From: Dolosigranulum savutiense
GTDB lineage: Bacteria > Bacillota > Bacilli > Lactobacillales > Carnobacteriaceae_A
Assembly: GCF_039830095.1 (NCBI RefSeq)
Contig: NZ_CP142435.1
Span: forward strand, 620,001 to 684,000
DNA length: 64,000 bases
Direction: 5' to 3'
Shown: one piece after another, positions 16,233-24,648 of the stretch
Layout of the letters: each line of letters starts with the position of its first letter
How positions within the stretch are numbered: position 1 is the first letter of the stretch
Program-made: the position numbers and the translations under genes
Notes under the pieces: generated by a model
Told to the model about the DNA's origin: nothing
What the model saw: only the letters and a program-made list of their open reading frames with translations
Databases searched by the model: none

Positions 16233-16355
16233 ATGAATCCAGAAACTATTAAAGGAACTTTGGAGTTTTATGCTCCTGTTATCATAATTATTGCAATAAT
16301 CATTGTAGCAGTTGTGATATACAAAAAAATGAAAAACAGAAAAAATAAACGATAA
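16233..16355 (+). CDS. Very small single-pass membrane protein
   Basis: 40 residues beginning MNPETIKGTLEFYAPVIIII, with one long hydrophobic segment (about residues 14-30) and a basic tail (KKMKNRKNKR). AAGGAG lies at the right distance and a TATAAT lies ~25 bp upstream. It resembles the membrane microproteins found near peptide-antibiotic transporters, but I recognise no family. Confidence 0.55.
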   Translation: MNPETIKGTLEFYAPVIIIIAIIIVAVVIYKKMKNRKNKR

Positions 16356-16432
16356 TTTATTTTATTAAAGTCTATAATACTCTGTATCATAGACATAGAG
16401 TGTTTTCTTTACATATTAATATAGGGCAAAAA

Positions 16433-16567
16433 ATGAAAAGACTATTGATTGATGATGAAATGTTATTTTCTTTAGGACTAAAAACATTATTGGAGCAAAA
16501 TGATAACAGATATGAGGCTACTATGAAGGCTGTTGAATTAGGTTATTTTGACCAAATGAATAAATAG
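16433..16567 (+). pseudogene. Response-regulator stub (N-terminal receiver fragment)
   Basis: A 44-codon ORF starting MKRLLIDDEMLFSLGLKTLL. The opening strand, the acidic pair (IDDE) and the first helix match a LuxR-type response-regulator receiver domain. The phospho-acceptor Asp and the DNA-binding domain are missing, and the end (EATMKAVELGYFDQMNK) looks like a later part joined by deletion. It lies next to the BceAB-like transporter, where a two-component system is usual. Confidence 0.55.
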
Positions 16568-16589
16568 ATATTAGAATTTTCCCCATATA

Positions 16590-16620
16590 AAAACGGATTC
16601 TTAAATTAAGAATCCGTTTT
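16590..16620. terminator. Bidirectional terminator after the BceB-like gene
   Basis: AAAACGGATTCTTAA (16590-16604) pairs with TTAAGAATCCGTTTT (16606-16620), with A and T runs on the outer sides. It ends the minus-strand BceAB operon and the plus-strand response-regulator stub. Confidence 0.88.
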
Positions 16621-16635
16621 TTATTTCCTATTTGT

Positions 16636-18642
16636 TTAGTCTTTAATAATTTTTTTGCTAATATTATAGGTCATAAAAATATAAAGTGTAAATAACGCTA
16701 TTTGTATAATTAAAACCACTGGGTTGACTTGAATTGTAAAATTAAGAAAAGTTTCAAAGAAACTAATAATTTTTTTCCCAACTAATATTCCCCCTGGTAT
16801 TGCTAAAATACAAGGAATCGAAAAATATATCAGTATTTCTTTGAGCAATAACTTTGATATTTTTTCATATTTCAATCCTAATGAATTAAGTATTTTGGAA
16901 TCTTTTTTAAAACTGATTGCAGTTGTTGTAATTTGAATTGATAGTATACATAAAGAAATCAATGTAAATATTACACCTGTAAACATCGTTAAGAATACTA
17001 TTGCACCCATAGAACCACTAAACATATCTCTAAGTCTGTCTCTTGTTTGATATTTATAATCAAATTGTAATCCAGAATCATTTGTCCATGTATGATCCAT
17101 TATATATTCATTAATCATTCGTGTTAACTTACGCTCATCAACACCTTTTTTATAGATAGCATTTAATACAATATCATCTTTTTCTAAACTATCAGTTATA
17201 CTATCATCTACAATTAAAGTCCCTCTATCATTATTCCCTACACTAGTCATAATTATTGTATTGTCTGTTGGACTTTGGAATTTAGGTTGTAATTCTGAAT
17301 TTCCTATGTTTAAGGATTTTCCTTGTTCTAAAAAATTATTTATATAAGATAGAGTTCCTTTATAGTTGCCATTTATGATATATTGATTTTTATCTAAATT
17401 TATTTTTTCTTTGCCTTGCATTTCCAGAGTTTTATTAAACTCTGATATATTTATTACTGAAACCGATTGATTTTCTAGACCATTATCTATCTGCCATAAA
17501 TTTTTATCCTCAATCCCTAAATCTTTATACTTTATTGTTGATTTATAAGTGTAAAAATCTACGGAATTAGAAAATAAGGCATTGGTATCTATCCCCTCAT
17601 CATTCAATTCTTTTATAAATTGCCCCTTATTTAAAGGCTTATTAGCTATAATTGTTAAGTTATATGGACTTGAATTGCTAATTTCTTTGTTCATTGAGAT
17701 ATATGAGCTTCCTCCAATTAATACTATTGAAAAAGATAGTGTTAAAAATATGGACATCACTGCAATAGTAATGGAGTTCTTATTTGACTCAGTAGATAAC
17801 TCTCTAAATAAAACTGTGTTAGATGATTTATAGTATAATTTTGGAATTCGTTTAATCATCCGAATCAACATATCCCCAAATGTATAGTAAAAAATCAAAA
17901 TACCAATAACAGAAACTATTAATATAATGTAGCCTAAACTTTTTAACGCTGATATATCCTGCAAACTGTTAATTAAATAGGTTGATACTGATAAGCAAAT
18001 AATAGATATACCCATACCAATAATCTGGGATATGCTATTCAATTTTATTTCATTACCATTTGCATCTTCTTCCTTTAAAAGCGAAATAATGCTAACTCTA
18101 TTAATTTTTATTTTATTAAAAATAGATGAAATTATCACAATTATAAAAAAGCATATTACCGTTATAAATATTGCCTTAGAACTTACATAAAAATAATTAA
18201 CCTTACTACTCAATGCAAATATACTAATAAGAATTTTTGTTAAAAATAAGGAAATAATCCACCCAATAATAAAACCTAAAATAAGTGAGCCTGAATTGAC
18301 TATTATACTTTCAAAAAATAAAATTTTTCCTATTTTTTTATTTTTCATACCTAGAGATGAGTATAAACCTAATTCCTTACTTCTTCTTTTAAGAACAAAT
18401 TGAGTAGAGTATAACACTAAAAATATAAAGGCTACTGCTGCAAATATTGATAACACTCCCATAAACTGTTCCATAAATCTTGATAATATTTGTTTTGTAT
18501 CTCCAGCCTCATTTAAGACTGGATTACTAACCACAGTATTAAATGAATATAATAAACTATAAATTATCGTTAGCGTTGCAAAATATATAGAATAGGTTTG
18601 AAGATTTCTTTTTACATTTCTAAAAACTAATTTAGCTAACAT
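16636..18642 (-). CDS. FtsX-like ABC permease, BceB type (peptide-antibiotic resistance)
   Basis: A 668-residue permease with about ten membrane segments and a large extracellular domain (about residues 310-520) after the seventh segment, the BceB hallmark. FtsX domains flank it. BceAB transporters sense and remove cell-wall peptide antibiotics such as bacitracin at the membrane. The ATG at 18642 follows the ATPase stop directly. Codon use is strongly AT-rich compared with the opp or ecf genes, suggesting acquisition. No intact histidine kinase or response regulator is adjacent. Confidence 0.85.
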   Translation of the reverse strand: MLAKLVFRNVKRNLQTYSIYFATLTIIYSLLYSFNTVVSNPVLNEAGDTKQILSRFMEQFMGVLSIFAAVAFIFLVLYSTQFVLKRRSKELGLYSSLGMKNKKIGKILFFESIIVNSGSLILGFIIGWIISLFLTKILISIFALSSKVNYFYVSSKAIFITVICFFIIVIISSIFNKIKINRVSIISLLKEEDANGNEIKLNSISQIIGMGISIICLSVSTYLINSLQDISALKSLGYIILIVSVIGILIFYYTFGDMLIRMIKRIPKLYYKSSNTVLFRELSTESNKNSITIAVMSIFLTLSFSIVLIGGSSYISMNKEISNSSPYNLTIIANKPLNKGQFIKELNDEGIDTNALFSNSVDFYTYKSTIKYKDLGIEDKNLWQIDNGLENQSVSVINISEFNKTLEMQGKEKINLDKNQYIINGNYKGTLSYINNFLEQGKSLNIGNSELQPKFQSPTDNTIIMTSVGNNDRGTLIVDDSITDSLEKDDIVLNAIYKKGVDERKLTRMINEYIMDHTWTNDSGLQFDYKYQTRDRLRDMFSGSMGAIVFLTMFTGVIFTLISLCILSIQITTTAISFKKDSKILNSLGLKYEKISKLLLKEILIYFSIPCILAIPGGILVGKKIISFFETFLNFTIQVNPVVLIIQIALFTLYIFMTYNISKKIIKD

Positions 18643-19398
18643 TTATCTCACCTCTTGATCTATATATTTTTGTTTCTCTATTATTTTTTCTAAAAACTTT
18701 GAATCATCATCTTCACCTTGTCTTATTAGTTGATCTATTATCCTACCATCTGATAAAAATATGACCTTTGATGAATATTTTGCTGCTAAAGGATCATGTG
18801 TAACCATTAAAATTGATAATTTTATCTCTTTATTTAATTCACGTAACAAGTACATTAACTTATCTGAATTTGATGAATCTAAAGCACCTGTAGGCTCATC
18901 TGCAATTAAAATATTTGTTGAATTAATGATTGCTCTAGCTGTTGCAACTCTTTGTTGCTGTCCACCTGATAATTGATTTGGAAATTTAGACTTTAATTCT
19001 TTTATTGCTAGTCTACTCATTATATCATCAATTCTTTTTTGATTATCTTTTATATTTTTTTTTGATATTTGTAATGGTAAAATGATATTCTCATATACAG
19101 TTAAGTTTGTTATTAAATTATAACTTTGAAATATAAATGATATGTTTTTTGCTCTGTATTCTGCTAATTTGTCTGAATCCAAATTTATCAAACTTTTCCC
19201 ATTAATTAGAATATCTCCTGAAGTAGGTTTATCAATACTTGATATACAGTTGAGAAGAGTAGTTTTTCCTGAGCCGCTACTTCCCATGACAGATACAAAC
19301 TCTCCTTCGTTGAATTGTAAAGATATTCCATCTAATGCTTTTACTTTATTTTCTTGTTCTCCATAAACCTTTGTAACATCTTTAATTTCTAATAACAT
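18643..19398 (-). CDS. ABC ATPase, BceA type
   Basis: 251 residues from the ATG at 19398 (AAAGGAG ahead). Walker A is GSSGSGKTTLL, the signature LSGGQQQRV, Walker B ILIADEPTGALD, and the H-loop VTHD, all typical of the LolD/BceA group. It partners the permease immediately downstream. Its start codon overlaps the tail of an orphan ABC-exporter fragment, so its original operon has been rearranged. Confidence 0.87.
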   Translation of the reverse strand: MLLEIKDVTKVYGEQENKVKALDGISLQFNEGEFVSVMGSSGSGKTTLLNCISSIDKPTSGDILINGKSLINLDSDKLAEYRAKNISFIFQSYNLITNLTVYENIILPLQISKKNIKDNQKRIDDIMSRLAIKELKSKFPNQLSGGQQQRVATARAIINSTNILIADEPTGALDSSNSDKLMYLLRELNKEIKLSILMVTHDPLAAKYSSKVIFLSDGRIIDQLIRQGEDDDSKFLEKIIEKQKYIDQEVR

Positions 19399-19692
19399 TT
19401 TTTTCTCCTTTAAAAGATTCATACATTTTTTTGTAAATTCCACAATCTCTGGTCATTAATTGGGCATGTTTTCCAAATTCTCGAACTTCTCCTTCATCTA
19501 CCTTAACAACCGCAGATTCTAAAACAGAAATATTCATTTGGTCGAGCAACCTTATAAAATTTTTATAACTAACATCTCCTTTTCCTTGTTCAAAAGTTGA
19601 TAATCGGCTATGAGATATAATGCTTTCAGATGCTTCTTTTTGCGTTAATTTTTTTCGATGACGTAATAATTTAAATGTTTCGCTGTTTTCAT
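19382..19692 (-). pseudogene. Fusion scar: N-terminus of an Rgg-type regulator joined to the C-terminus of an ABC exporter
   Basis: One continuous minus-strand frame reads ETFKLLRHRKKLTQKEASES, then IISHSRLSTFEQGKGDVSYK and NFIRLLDQMNISVLE, a Rgg-type helix-turn-helix. It runs straight into VVKVDEGEVREFGKHAQLM, then TRDCGIYKKMYESFKGEK, the end of an exporter ABC ATPase domain. The join is near 19515. The ATG at 19692 with AGGAGG upstream is out of frame by one base; one more A after ATGAAAA would give MKNSETFKLLRHRKK. It is deleted and frameshifted, so not functional. Confidence 0.75.
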
Positions 19693-19735
19693 AGCTAGCC
19701 TCCTTCCTTTTCGTGTTTACAATACAAAACTTTAC

Positions 19736-19764
19736 TTGACATTATTTAAAATCATTAGTATGTT
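19736..19764 (+). promoter_or_regulatory. Consensus promoter reading into a gene-poor stretch
   Basis: TTGACA (19736-19741), a 17 bp spacer and TATGTT (19759-19764). It diverges from the Rgg remnant and drives toward the degraded small ORFs at 19848 onward. Confidence 0.55.
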
Positions 19765-19847
19765 ATTATTGTAACAGAAAACAAATTGAAATAATATAAT
19801 TCACGGACAGATTATAAATTATGAATTTTACAGGGAAGAATTTGTTA

Positions 19848-20081
19848 TGAATAAAATGTCAAAGAAAATAATAATCAGTTTCTCAGCAACTCAAACTATT
19901 ATAGCTTATGAATAATTCAAAACTTATTAAAATCTTCTGTGTAACCGCATTAATGTTTTCATTAGGAGTCTTGTTGAGAAATATTATCTAGCTAGATAAT
20001 TACAGTAGCTATATTCTTGTCGGAATAATGGTCATTTTAGCTGCAATTGGCTTATACACCGTGCTTGATTATTTCATGTGA
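19848..20081 (+). pseudogene. Degraded small ORFs (short peptide plus broken membrane protein)
   Basis: A 22-codon ORF (MNKMSKKIIISFSATQTIIA, then YE, 19848-19916) overlaps a second ATG at 19909 whose frame closes after 11 codons. One extra A near 19920 would lead into a hydrophobic frame (IFCVTALMFSLGVLLRNII) that meets a TAG at 19989 and then continues as NYSSYILVGIMVILAAIGLY to a TGA at 20079. This looks like a peptide plus a small membrane protein, now broken by an indel and a stop. Confidence 0.4.
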
Positions 20082-20533
20082 GCTTTTTTCTGCTACACAC
20101 TTAATGACGCTATCTAGCATATAAAATTTTTTTTAAGTTTCAGCCTGCACTCCTGACACACCACGTGTTGCAGGCTGATTTGTTGTCGTTTTTAGTTATA
20201 AGTAGTAATCAAGTTTTCTAACTTGTTAAAAAAACGCTAATTTGCGTATTCCAAGACGGTGTAAGCTGAATTCAAAAAGCGGTATAATGAACATAGATTG
20301 GTTCAGCAGAGCTCGCAGAAGGATAATGGAGGCGTATTGGCGACCGCCTAAAATAATATTTAACCACATACCAGAAGAAATCAAACAATATCAACATATG
20401 ATGATATTAAGGTCAGACGGATTGAGTTGCTCAGCGGTGGACACATACGAAGACATCTATATATTCTGCATTCCCACGCTCTTCCACCTTGTTGTATCAT
20501 AAGCTTTCTACTTGTACTGGTTCTCAATAATGG
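20082..20533. other. Gene-poor stretch with a hairpin and an unassigned 86-codon ORF
   Basis: A hairpin CAGCCTGCA (20141-20149) with TGCAGGCTG (20169-20177) is followed by a T-rich stretch and may be a terminator. An 86-codon plus-strand ORF (20242-20502) starts with TTG, has no RBS, unusual composition (many Arg, Trp and Ile) and no recognised domain. A TATAAT at 20283-20288 could be a promoter. I do not call a gene here. Confidence 0.35.
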
Positions 20534-20539
20534 TATACT
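20512..20539 (+). promoter_or_regulatory. Promoter of the TPP-riboswitch tenA unit
   Basis: -35 TTGTAC (20512-20517), a 16 bp spacer and -10 TATACT (20534-20539) preceded by TGG, an extended -10. The aptamer starts ~12 bp later. Confidence 0.65.
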
Positions 20540-20551
20540 GTCTACAAATAA

Positions 20552-20626
20552 CTGCTAGGGGTAGTCGCAAGGCTTGAGAGAGACCCTTATAACCTGATTC
20601 GATTAAGATCGACGGAGGGAAGCGAA
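20552..20626 (+). promoter_or_regulatory. TPP (THI-box) riboswitch upstream of tenA
   Basis: The signatures TAGGGGT, GGCTTGAGA, GACCCTTA, AACCTGAT and GGAGGGAAGCG occur in THI-box order. The gap to the tenA start is short, and a hairpin (AGCG and CGCT, 20650-20663) lies immediately ahead of AAGGAGGG. No clear T-run terminator is present, so control of translation at the ribosome site is more likely than termination. Confidence 0.9.
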
Positions 20627-20679
20627 TGTGGATGAGGGCTCTCTGTCTAGCGGTTAAAACGCTTAAGGAGGGCTTTTTT

Positions 20680-21348
20680 ATGAGTTTTAGTGAAGAGATG
20701 AAAGCACGGTCGCAGGAAGCATGGGAGAAAAATATTCACCATCCTTATATTGAAGAGTTGGTAGCAGGGACGCTGGATAAGGAAGCATTCAAGTTTTATA
20801 TTAAGCAAGATATATACTACTTGAAGCACTTTGGAAAGGCACATGCCCTAGCATCCGCTCACTCTGATGACTTCAAGCTAACAGTTCGGTTAGCAGAAAA
20901 AGCACAAAAGACAGCTCAGGCTGAACTGACTGTGCACGAACAGCATGCGAAGGCACTGGATTTAGCAGATTTCAAGGCAGAAGACTTCTCGCCTGCGCCA
21001 GCTGCCTATAACTATACATCGCATATGTATCGCTGTTGCTTATTTGGTGACGTAGGCGAGATGATTGCGGCGATTTTGCCTTGTTATTGGGTCTATGCCG
21101 ATATTGGTGCCTATTATGCTGACCAGCATCCAGCTGAGGAACTTTATGATAACTGGATTCAGACATACGCTAGCGACTGGTTCCAATCGTCCAAGAATGA
21201 GATGATTCAAATTATGGATAACCTCGCAGCAGAAGCATCCGATGCCCAAAAAGAAAAATATTTCGATGCCTTCCATAAAGCCGTTGAATTCGAAATTGCC
21301 TTCTGGAGCATGGCTTACGAACATGAGAAGTGGTATTCGGAACGATAA
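20680..21348 (+). CDS. tenA: Aminopyrimidine aminohydrolase / thiaminase II
   Basis: 222 residues from the ATG at 20680, with AAGGAGGG nine bases ahead; the GTG frame from 20626 lies inside the riboswitch region. Family residues are visible in YIKQDIYYLKHF, in the CCLFGDVGEM block containing the catalytic Cys, in YDNWIQTYAS, and in the FEIAFWSMAYE end. TenA hydrolyses aminomethylpyrimidine from degraded thiamine to HMP in the cytoplasm. Together with the riboswitch-controlled ThiXYZ transporter, it gives a salvage route in this window. Confidence 0.94.
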   Translation: MSFSEEMKARSQEAWEKNIHHPYIEELVAGTLDKEAFKFYIKQDIYYLKHFGKAHALASAHSDDFKLTVRLAEKAQKTAQAELTVHEQHAKALDLADFKAEDFSPAPAAYNYTSHMYRCCLFGDVGEMIAAILPCYWVYADIGAYYADQHPAEELYDNWIQTYASDWFQSSKNEMIQIMDNLAAEASDAQKEKYFDAFHKAVEFEIAFWSMAYEHEKWYSER

Positions 21349-21364
21349 TGTACTGAATATACTT

Positions 21365-21422
21365 AAAAAGCATCTACTTCACTTATTAGAACACTGCAGA
21401 TTCATGAAGTAGGTGCTTTTTT
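21365..21422. terminator. Terminator between tenA and ktrA (converging)
   Basis: AAAAAGCATCTACTTCA (21365-21381) pairs with TGAAGTAGGTGCTTTT (21405-21420) with one G-T wobble, followed by TT. It is usable in both directions. Confidence 0.88.
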
Positions 21423-21452
21423 ATAATATTTAATTTATTTTGATAGGTAGCC

Positions 21453-22115
21453 TTAATCTTCTACATAATCGAATTCTTCGATGTCATCTTTATTCCCAAT
21501 GGCTACTAGGATATCCGTTTCATCAAGTGGTGCATCGACTGCTAAGTTATAATTGATCATGTTGGTTTGAGCTGATTTGACCCCAATAATATTTAGTCCA
21601 AATTCTGATCGTAAGTCTAACTCTTTAATTGACTTACCGAACCATTTTTTCGGCGGAGTAAATTCGACAATCGATACATCATCTTCCAGATCAATCACAT
21701 CGCGAATATTTGGATTGCGCAATTGTTTGGAAAGCTTCAATCCTGCCGCATACTCTGGTCGAATCACTTCGGTGGCACCCAGTTGTTCCATAATCTCTCT
21801 ATGTCGCTTATTCTTTACTTTGACGATAATATTTTTAATACCAAGGTTCTTACAGTTCAAGGTCGCGATAACGCTTGACTCCAAGGAAGATGCCGTCGCA
21901 ATAATGACCGTCTCGCACTGCGCGATACCAACTGACTTGATTAACTCCATATCTGTGAAGTCCCCAATAACCGCTTCTAACACATAAGATTCTATGCGTT
22001 GCGTGATCGTCTTATCCTTATCAATCGTGATAATATCAACTGGCTCGTCCGTCAATTCTTTCACTACCGTACGACCGAACACGCCTAATCCAAGTACTCC
22101 AATTGTTCGTCTCAT
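21453..22115 (-). CDS. ktrA: Ktr potassium uptake regulatory subunit (RCK domain)
   Basis: 220 residues with an N-terminal Rossmann RCK domain (GVLGLGVFGRTVVKEL, then the acidic TIDKD) and a C-terminal TrkA_C domain (VSIVEFTPPKKWFGKSIKEL). The cytoplasmic octameric ring binds ATP/ADP, and c-di-AMP in Firmicutes, to gate KtrB. Its ATG lies 9 bp after ktrB, so the two form one operon. Confidence 0.92.
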   Translation of the reverse strand: MRRTIGVLGLGVFGRTVVKELTDEPVDIITIDKDKTITQRIESYVLEAVIGDFTDMELIKSVGIAQCETVIIATASSLESSVIATLNCKNLGIKNIIVKVKNKRHREIMEQLGATEVIRPEYAAGLKLSKQLRNPNIRDVIDLEDDVSIVEFTPPKKWFGKSIKELDLRSEFGLNIIGVKSAQTNMINYNLAVDAPLDETDILVAIGNKDDIEEFDYVED

Positions 22116-22124
22116 CTAATCATC

Positions 22125-23495
22125 CTATCCTATTAATATTTGTCCTGTTGCTCGTTGGACATCTGGGCTTGATTTTTTCAACTTAAGTGCCGTGAAGATT
22201 GTAATTGGACCAACACGACCGATAAACATTAATACCATAATGATGGTCTGACTCATCCGACTTAACTCTGGTGTCAAGTCAGCTGTTACCCCGACCGTTG
22301 CTAGGGCTGACACTACTTCAAAAATAACAAATTCTAAATCTACCCAACTATCAAGTAACGTAATCGCAATAATACTAGTGACAATAATTGCCAAGAAAGT
22401 CATCGCAATAATGAGTGATTTTTGAACTGCTTTTTTGTCAATTAAGCGTCGGAAGAAAATAACCTGTTGCTCTCCTCTCATTTCTGAGAGAATCATCTTC
22501 CCGATAATCGCACATGTCGTTGTCTTCACTCCCCCAGCCGTTCCACCCGGAGATCCACCGATGAACATAAAAATCGTACAAATTAACAAAGTCGCCGTAT
22601 GTAACTTGGTATAGTTTACCGTCGCAAAACCTGCCGTCCGCATAGTTGTGGACTGGAAGAAGGATATCTTCAACTGATCAACGAACGCTGAGCCCACCAT
22701 TGTATGGCCCACTTCCAATAGATAAAACAGCACCGTTCCACTTAACAGCAATGCTCCCGTAACCGTAATCGCCACCTTAGAACTCAACGATAACCGTCGA
22801 AACAAATGCTTAGGACTAATATAATCTTCCCAAGAAGTTGCTTGCTTAAAGTGTTCCTTCAAATCATTCCAAACCGAAAACCCAAGTCCACCAAAAATAA
22901 TAAGCATCGGAATGACAATATTAATGATAGTCACATGGCTATACGCAATTAAACTTGTAGGTCCCAGATTATCAAACCCGGCATTATTAAAAGCCGAAAT
23001 GGATAAAAAAGCTGACGTGAATGCTCCTTTTTTCCACCCTAAATCAGGAATGAAATACGTCATCAACAATAAGGCTCCTACAACTTCCACCATTGCAACA
23101 AACTTAAAAACTGACTTAATAAACGGCTTGAAATCCTCAACACTCTCCCGATTCAACGCCTCTGTAACTGCAACTTGTTCCGAAAAACTCACACGCTCAT
23201 TAATCGCATAGTAGAGATATGCAATAATCGTCAAAATCCCCAAACCTCCGATAGACATCAGAATCATACTGACCACTTGACCAAACAAATTATACGTCAA
23301 ATAGACTGGTTGTGTGTATAAGCCGGTTACACATACCATTGAAATGGCAGTAAACAAGTGATCAAAGAACACCGCTTCTGAACTATGTGCCTGACTAATC
23401 GGTAAACTCAGTAACCCTGAACCAATCAGCACCGTGACTAAAAAACTGAGCGAAATTTTTAACGGAATCGATAATTTATTAAATTGATGTAACAT
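22125..23495 (-). CDS. ktrB: Ktr potassium uptake membrane subunit
   Basis: 456 residues with four M1-P-M2 repeats of the Trk/Ktr/HKT superfamily. The selectivity-filter glycines are visible in VCVTGLY, FNNAGFDN, MRTAGFAT and ALATVGVT, and a gating loop is seen in SPGGTAGGVKTTT. It imports K+ driven by the membrane gradient and pairs with KtrA. A promoter lies upstream. Confidence 0.93.
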   Translation of the reverse strand: MLHQFNKLSIPLKISLSFLVTVLIGSGLLSLPISQAHSSEAVFFDHLFTAISMVCVTGLYTQPVYLTYNLFGQVVSMILMSIGGLGILTIIAYLYYAINERVSFSEQVAVTEALNRESVEDFKPFIKSVFKFVAMVEVVGALLLMTYFIPDLGWKKGAFTSAFLSISAFNNAGFDNLGPTSLIAYSHVTIINIVIPMLIIFGGLGFSVWNDLKEHFKQATSWEDYISPKHLFRRLSLSSKVAITVTGALLLSGTVLFYLLEVGHTMVGSAFVDQLKISFFQSTTMRTAGFATVNYTKLHTATLLICTIFMFIGGSPGGTAGGVKTTTCAIIGKMILSEMRGEQQVIFFRRLIDKKAVQKSLIIAMTFLAIIVTSIIAITLLDSWVDLEFVIFEVVSALATVGVTADLTPELSRMSQTIIMVLMFIGRVGPITIFTALKLKKSSPDVQRATGQILIG

Positions 23496-23543
23496 AAAAA
23501 ACCTTCTATCTATTTTAAAATCGAATAATACATACCAATAGCT

Positions 23544-23572
23544 AGTTTAACGCATATGAAGTAAATTGTCAC
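23544..23572 (-). promoter_or_regulatory. Candidate promoter of ktrBA
   Basis: On the minus strand GTGACA (23567-23572), a 17 bp spacer and TAAACT (23544-23549), ~50 bp ahead of ktrB. No room or signature for a ydaO c-di-AMP riboswitch was seen between it and the upstream terminator. Confidence 0.5.
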
Positions 23573-23664
23573 TAAAAAATTAACAAAAATATGATGAGAA
23601 TACGCCCCTAACCTCGTCTGACAATACTGAATCATACTAAAATCATCTCGCTTGTATGATTCAT

Positions 23665-23698
23665 CAAAAAATCCCCTACTCACACACTATGAGTAGGG
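23665..23698 (-). terminator. Terminator of the YtnP-like lactonase gene
   Basis: CCCTACTC (23674-23681) and GAGTAGGG (23691-23698) form an 8 bp stem. On the minus strand it is followed by GATTTTTTG. Confidence 0.8.
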
Positions 23699-23748
23699 AA
23701 TTCCTATTTATTAATTTAATAATCTATCAATTAATTGTCACGTCCTAT

Positions 23749-24630
23749 TTATATCATATAGTCCTCACTATATGGGATAAGCGGTTCTTTATTTCTCGGA
23801 ATCGATTTTACTATCTTTTCACCCGATTTATCCCATTGCACAAGTGCATAGTACGGATCATGATAAAAAATAAATTGAGACTGATGACTGAATCCATATT
23901 CTAACCATTTCTTCTTTTGTTCGATTGAAGTCATCGGATAATCATCAACAGCTGGAACCCATAATGGATTAAGGTGTGCTGTGGTCATTAATAAATCGCC
24001 CATATGAATCATGGTCTCATCATTCTGAGCAATAACAACAATCGAATGCCCCCGCGAATGACCTCCTGTATGATGAAGTGTTATCGCATCATTTAACTCA
24101 AACTTGTCAGAAAATGTAACCACTTGATCTTGAACCGGCTGCCAATTATCTGTCAAATACGTCCCGACCGTTCTCTCATTTGGATTTCGGACGTCATCCC
24201 ACTCTATTTCATTCATATAAATAGTTGCATTAGGAAAAACAGGCTTTAAGGTTTCATTCACTAATTTGGTGAGACCTCCCGCATGATCATTATGCATATG
24301 TGTTTGAATAATCGTATCAATATCAGCCGCAGTTAGATCTAACGCTTGGAGACTCTCTTCAACGGTTGTATCTCGAGTGACCCCAGCATTTCGCCGCTGT
24401 TTATTAGTCATTTTAGAGGTCCCAATTCCAGTATCTATCAAAATATTTTCTCCTTGATATTGCAGTAAAATTGGATCCATTACCTGTGGAATTTGGTTTT
24501 TATTGTTCACTGGAAATTTTTTATTCCAAACAGCTTTCGGTACGGGCCCAAATAATACGCCCCCATCATGATATGAACGCATACCATCTAACCAAGTAAT
24601 CGAAACTTCTCCAAATTGATACGTATTCAT
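23749..24630 (-). CDS. Metallo-beta-lactamase-fold hydrolase, YtnP-like (putative quorum-quenching lactonase)
   Basis: 293 residues. The zinc motif THMHNDHAGGL, the upstream IDTGIG and a later metal His (HTGGHSRGH) are intact, with Asp in HMGDLL. The N-terminal pattern (ITWLDGMRSYHDGGVLFGPV, then PKAVWNKKFP) closely resembles B. subtilis YtnP, a lactonase that degrades acyl-homoserine-lactone-type or Streptomyces signals. GGGAGTGAG precedes the ATG. It is probably co-transcribed with the FabK-like gene 18 bp upstream. The natural substrate is not proven. Confidence 0.8.
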   Translation of the reverse strand: MNTYQFGEVSITWLDGMRSYHDGGVLFGPVPKAVWNKKFPVNNKNQIPQVMDPILLQYQGENILIDTGIGTSKMTNKQRRNAGVTRDTTVEESLQALDLTAADIDTIIQTHMHNDHAGGLTKLVNETLKPVFPNATIYMNEIEWDDVRNPNERTVGTYLTDNWQPVQDQVVTFSDKFELNDAITLHHTGGHSRGHSIVVIAQNDETMIHMGDLLMTTAHLNPLWVPAVDDYPMTSIEQKKKWLEYGFSHQSQFIFYHDPYYALVQWDKSGEKIVKSIPRNKEPLIPYSEDYMI

Positions 24631-24648
24631 AAAGCCTACTCACTCCCT

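Noticed and set aside
20242-20502. 86-codon plus-strand ORF as a gene or transposase remnant
   Set aside because: TTG start without RBS, odd composition, no recognisable motif, and no inverted or target repeats found by eye.
23573-23664. c-di-AMP (ydaO) riboswitch ahead of ktrBA
   Set aside because: The space between the upstream terminator and the promoter is too short and no consensus blocks are present.
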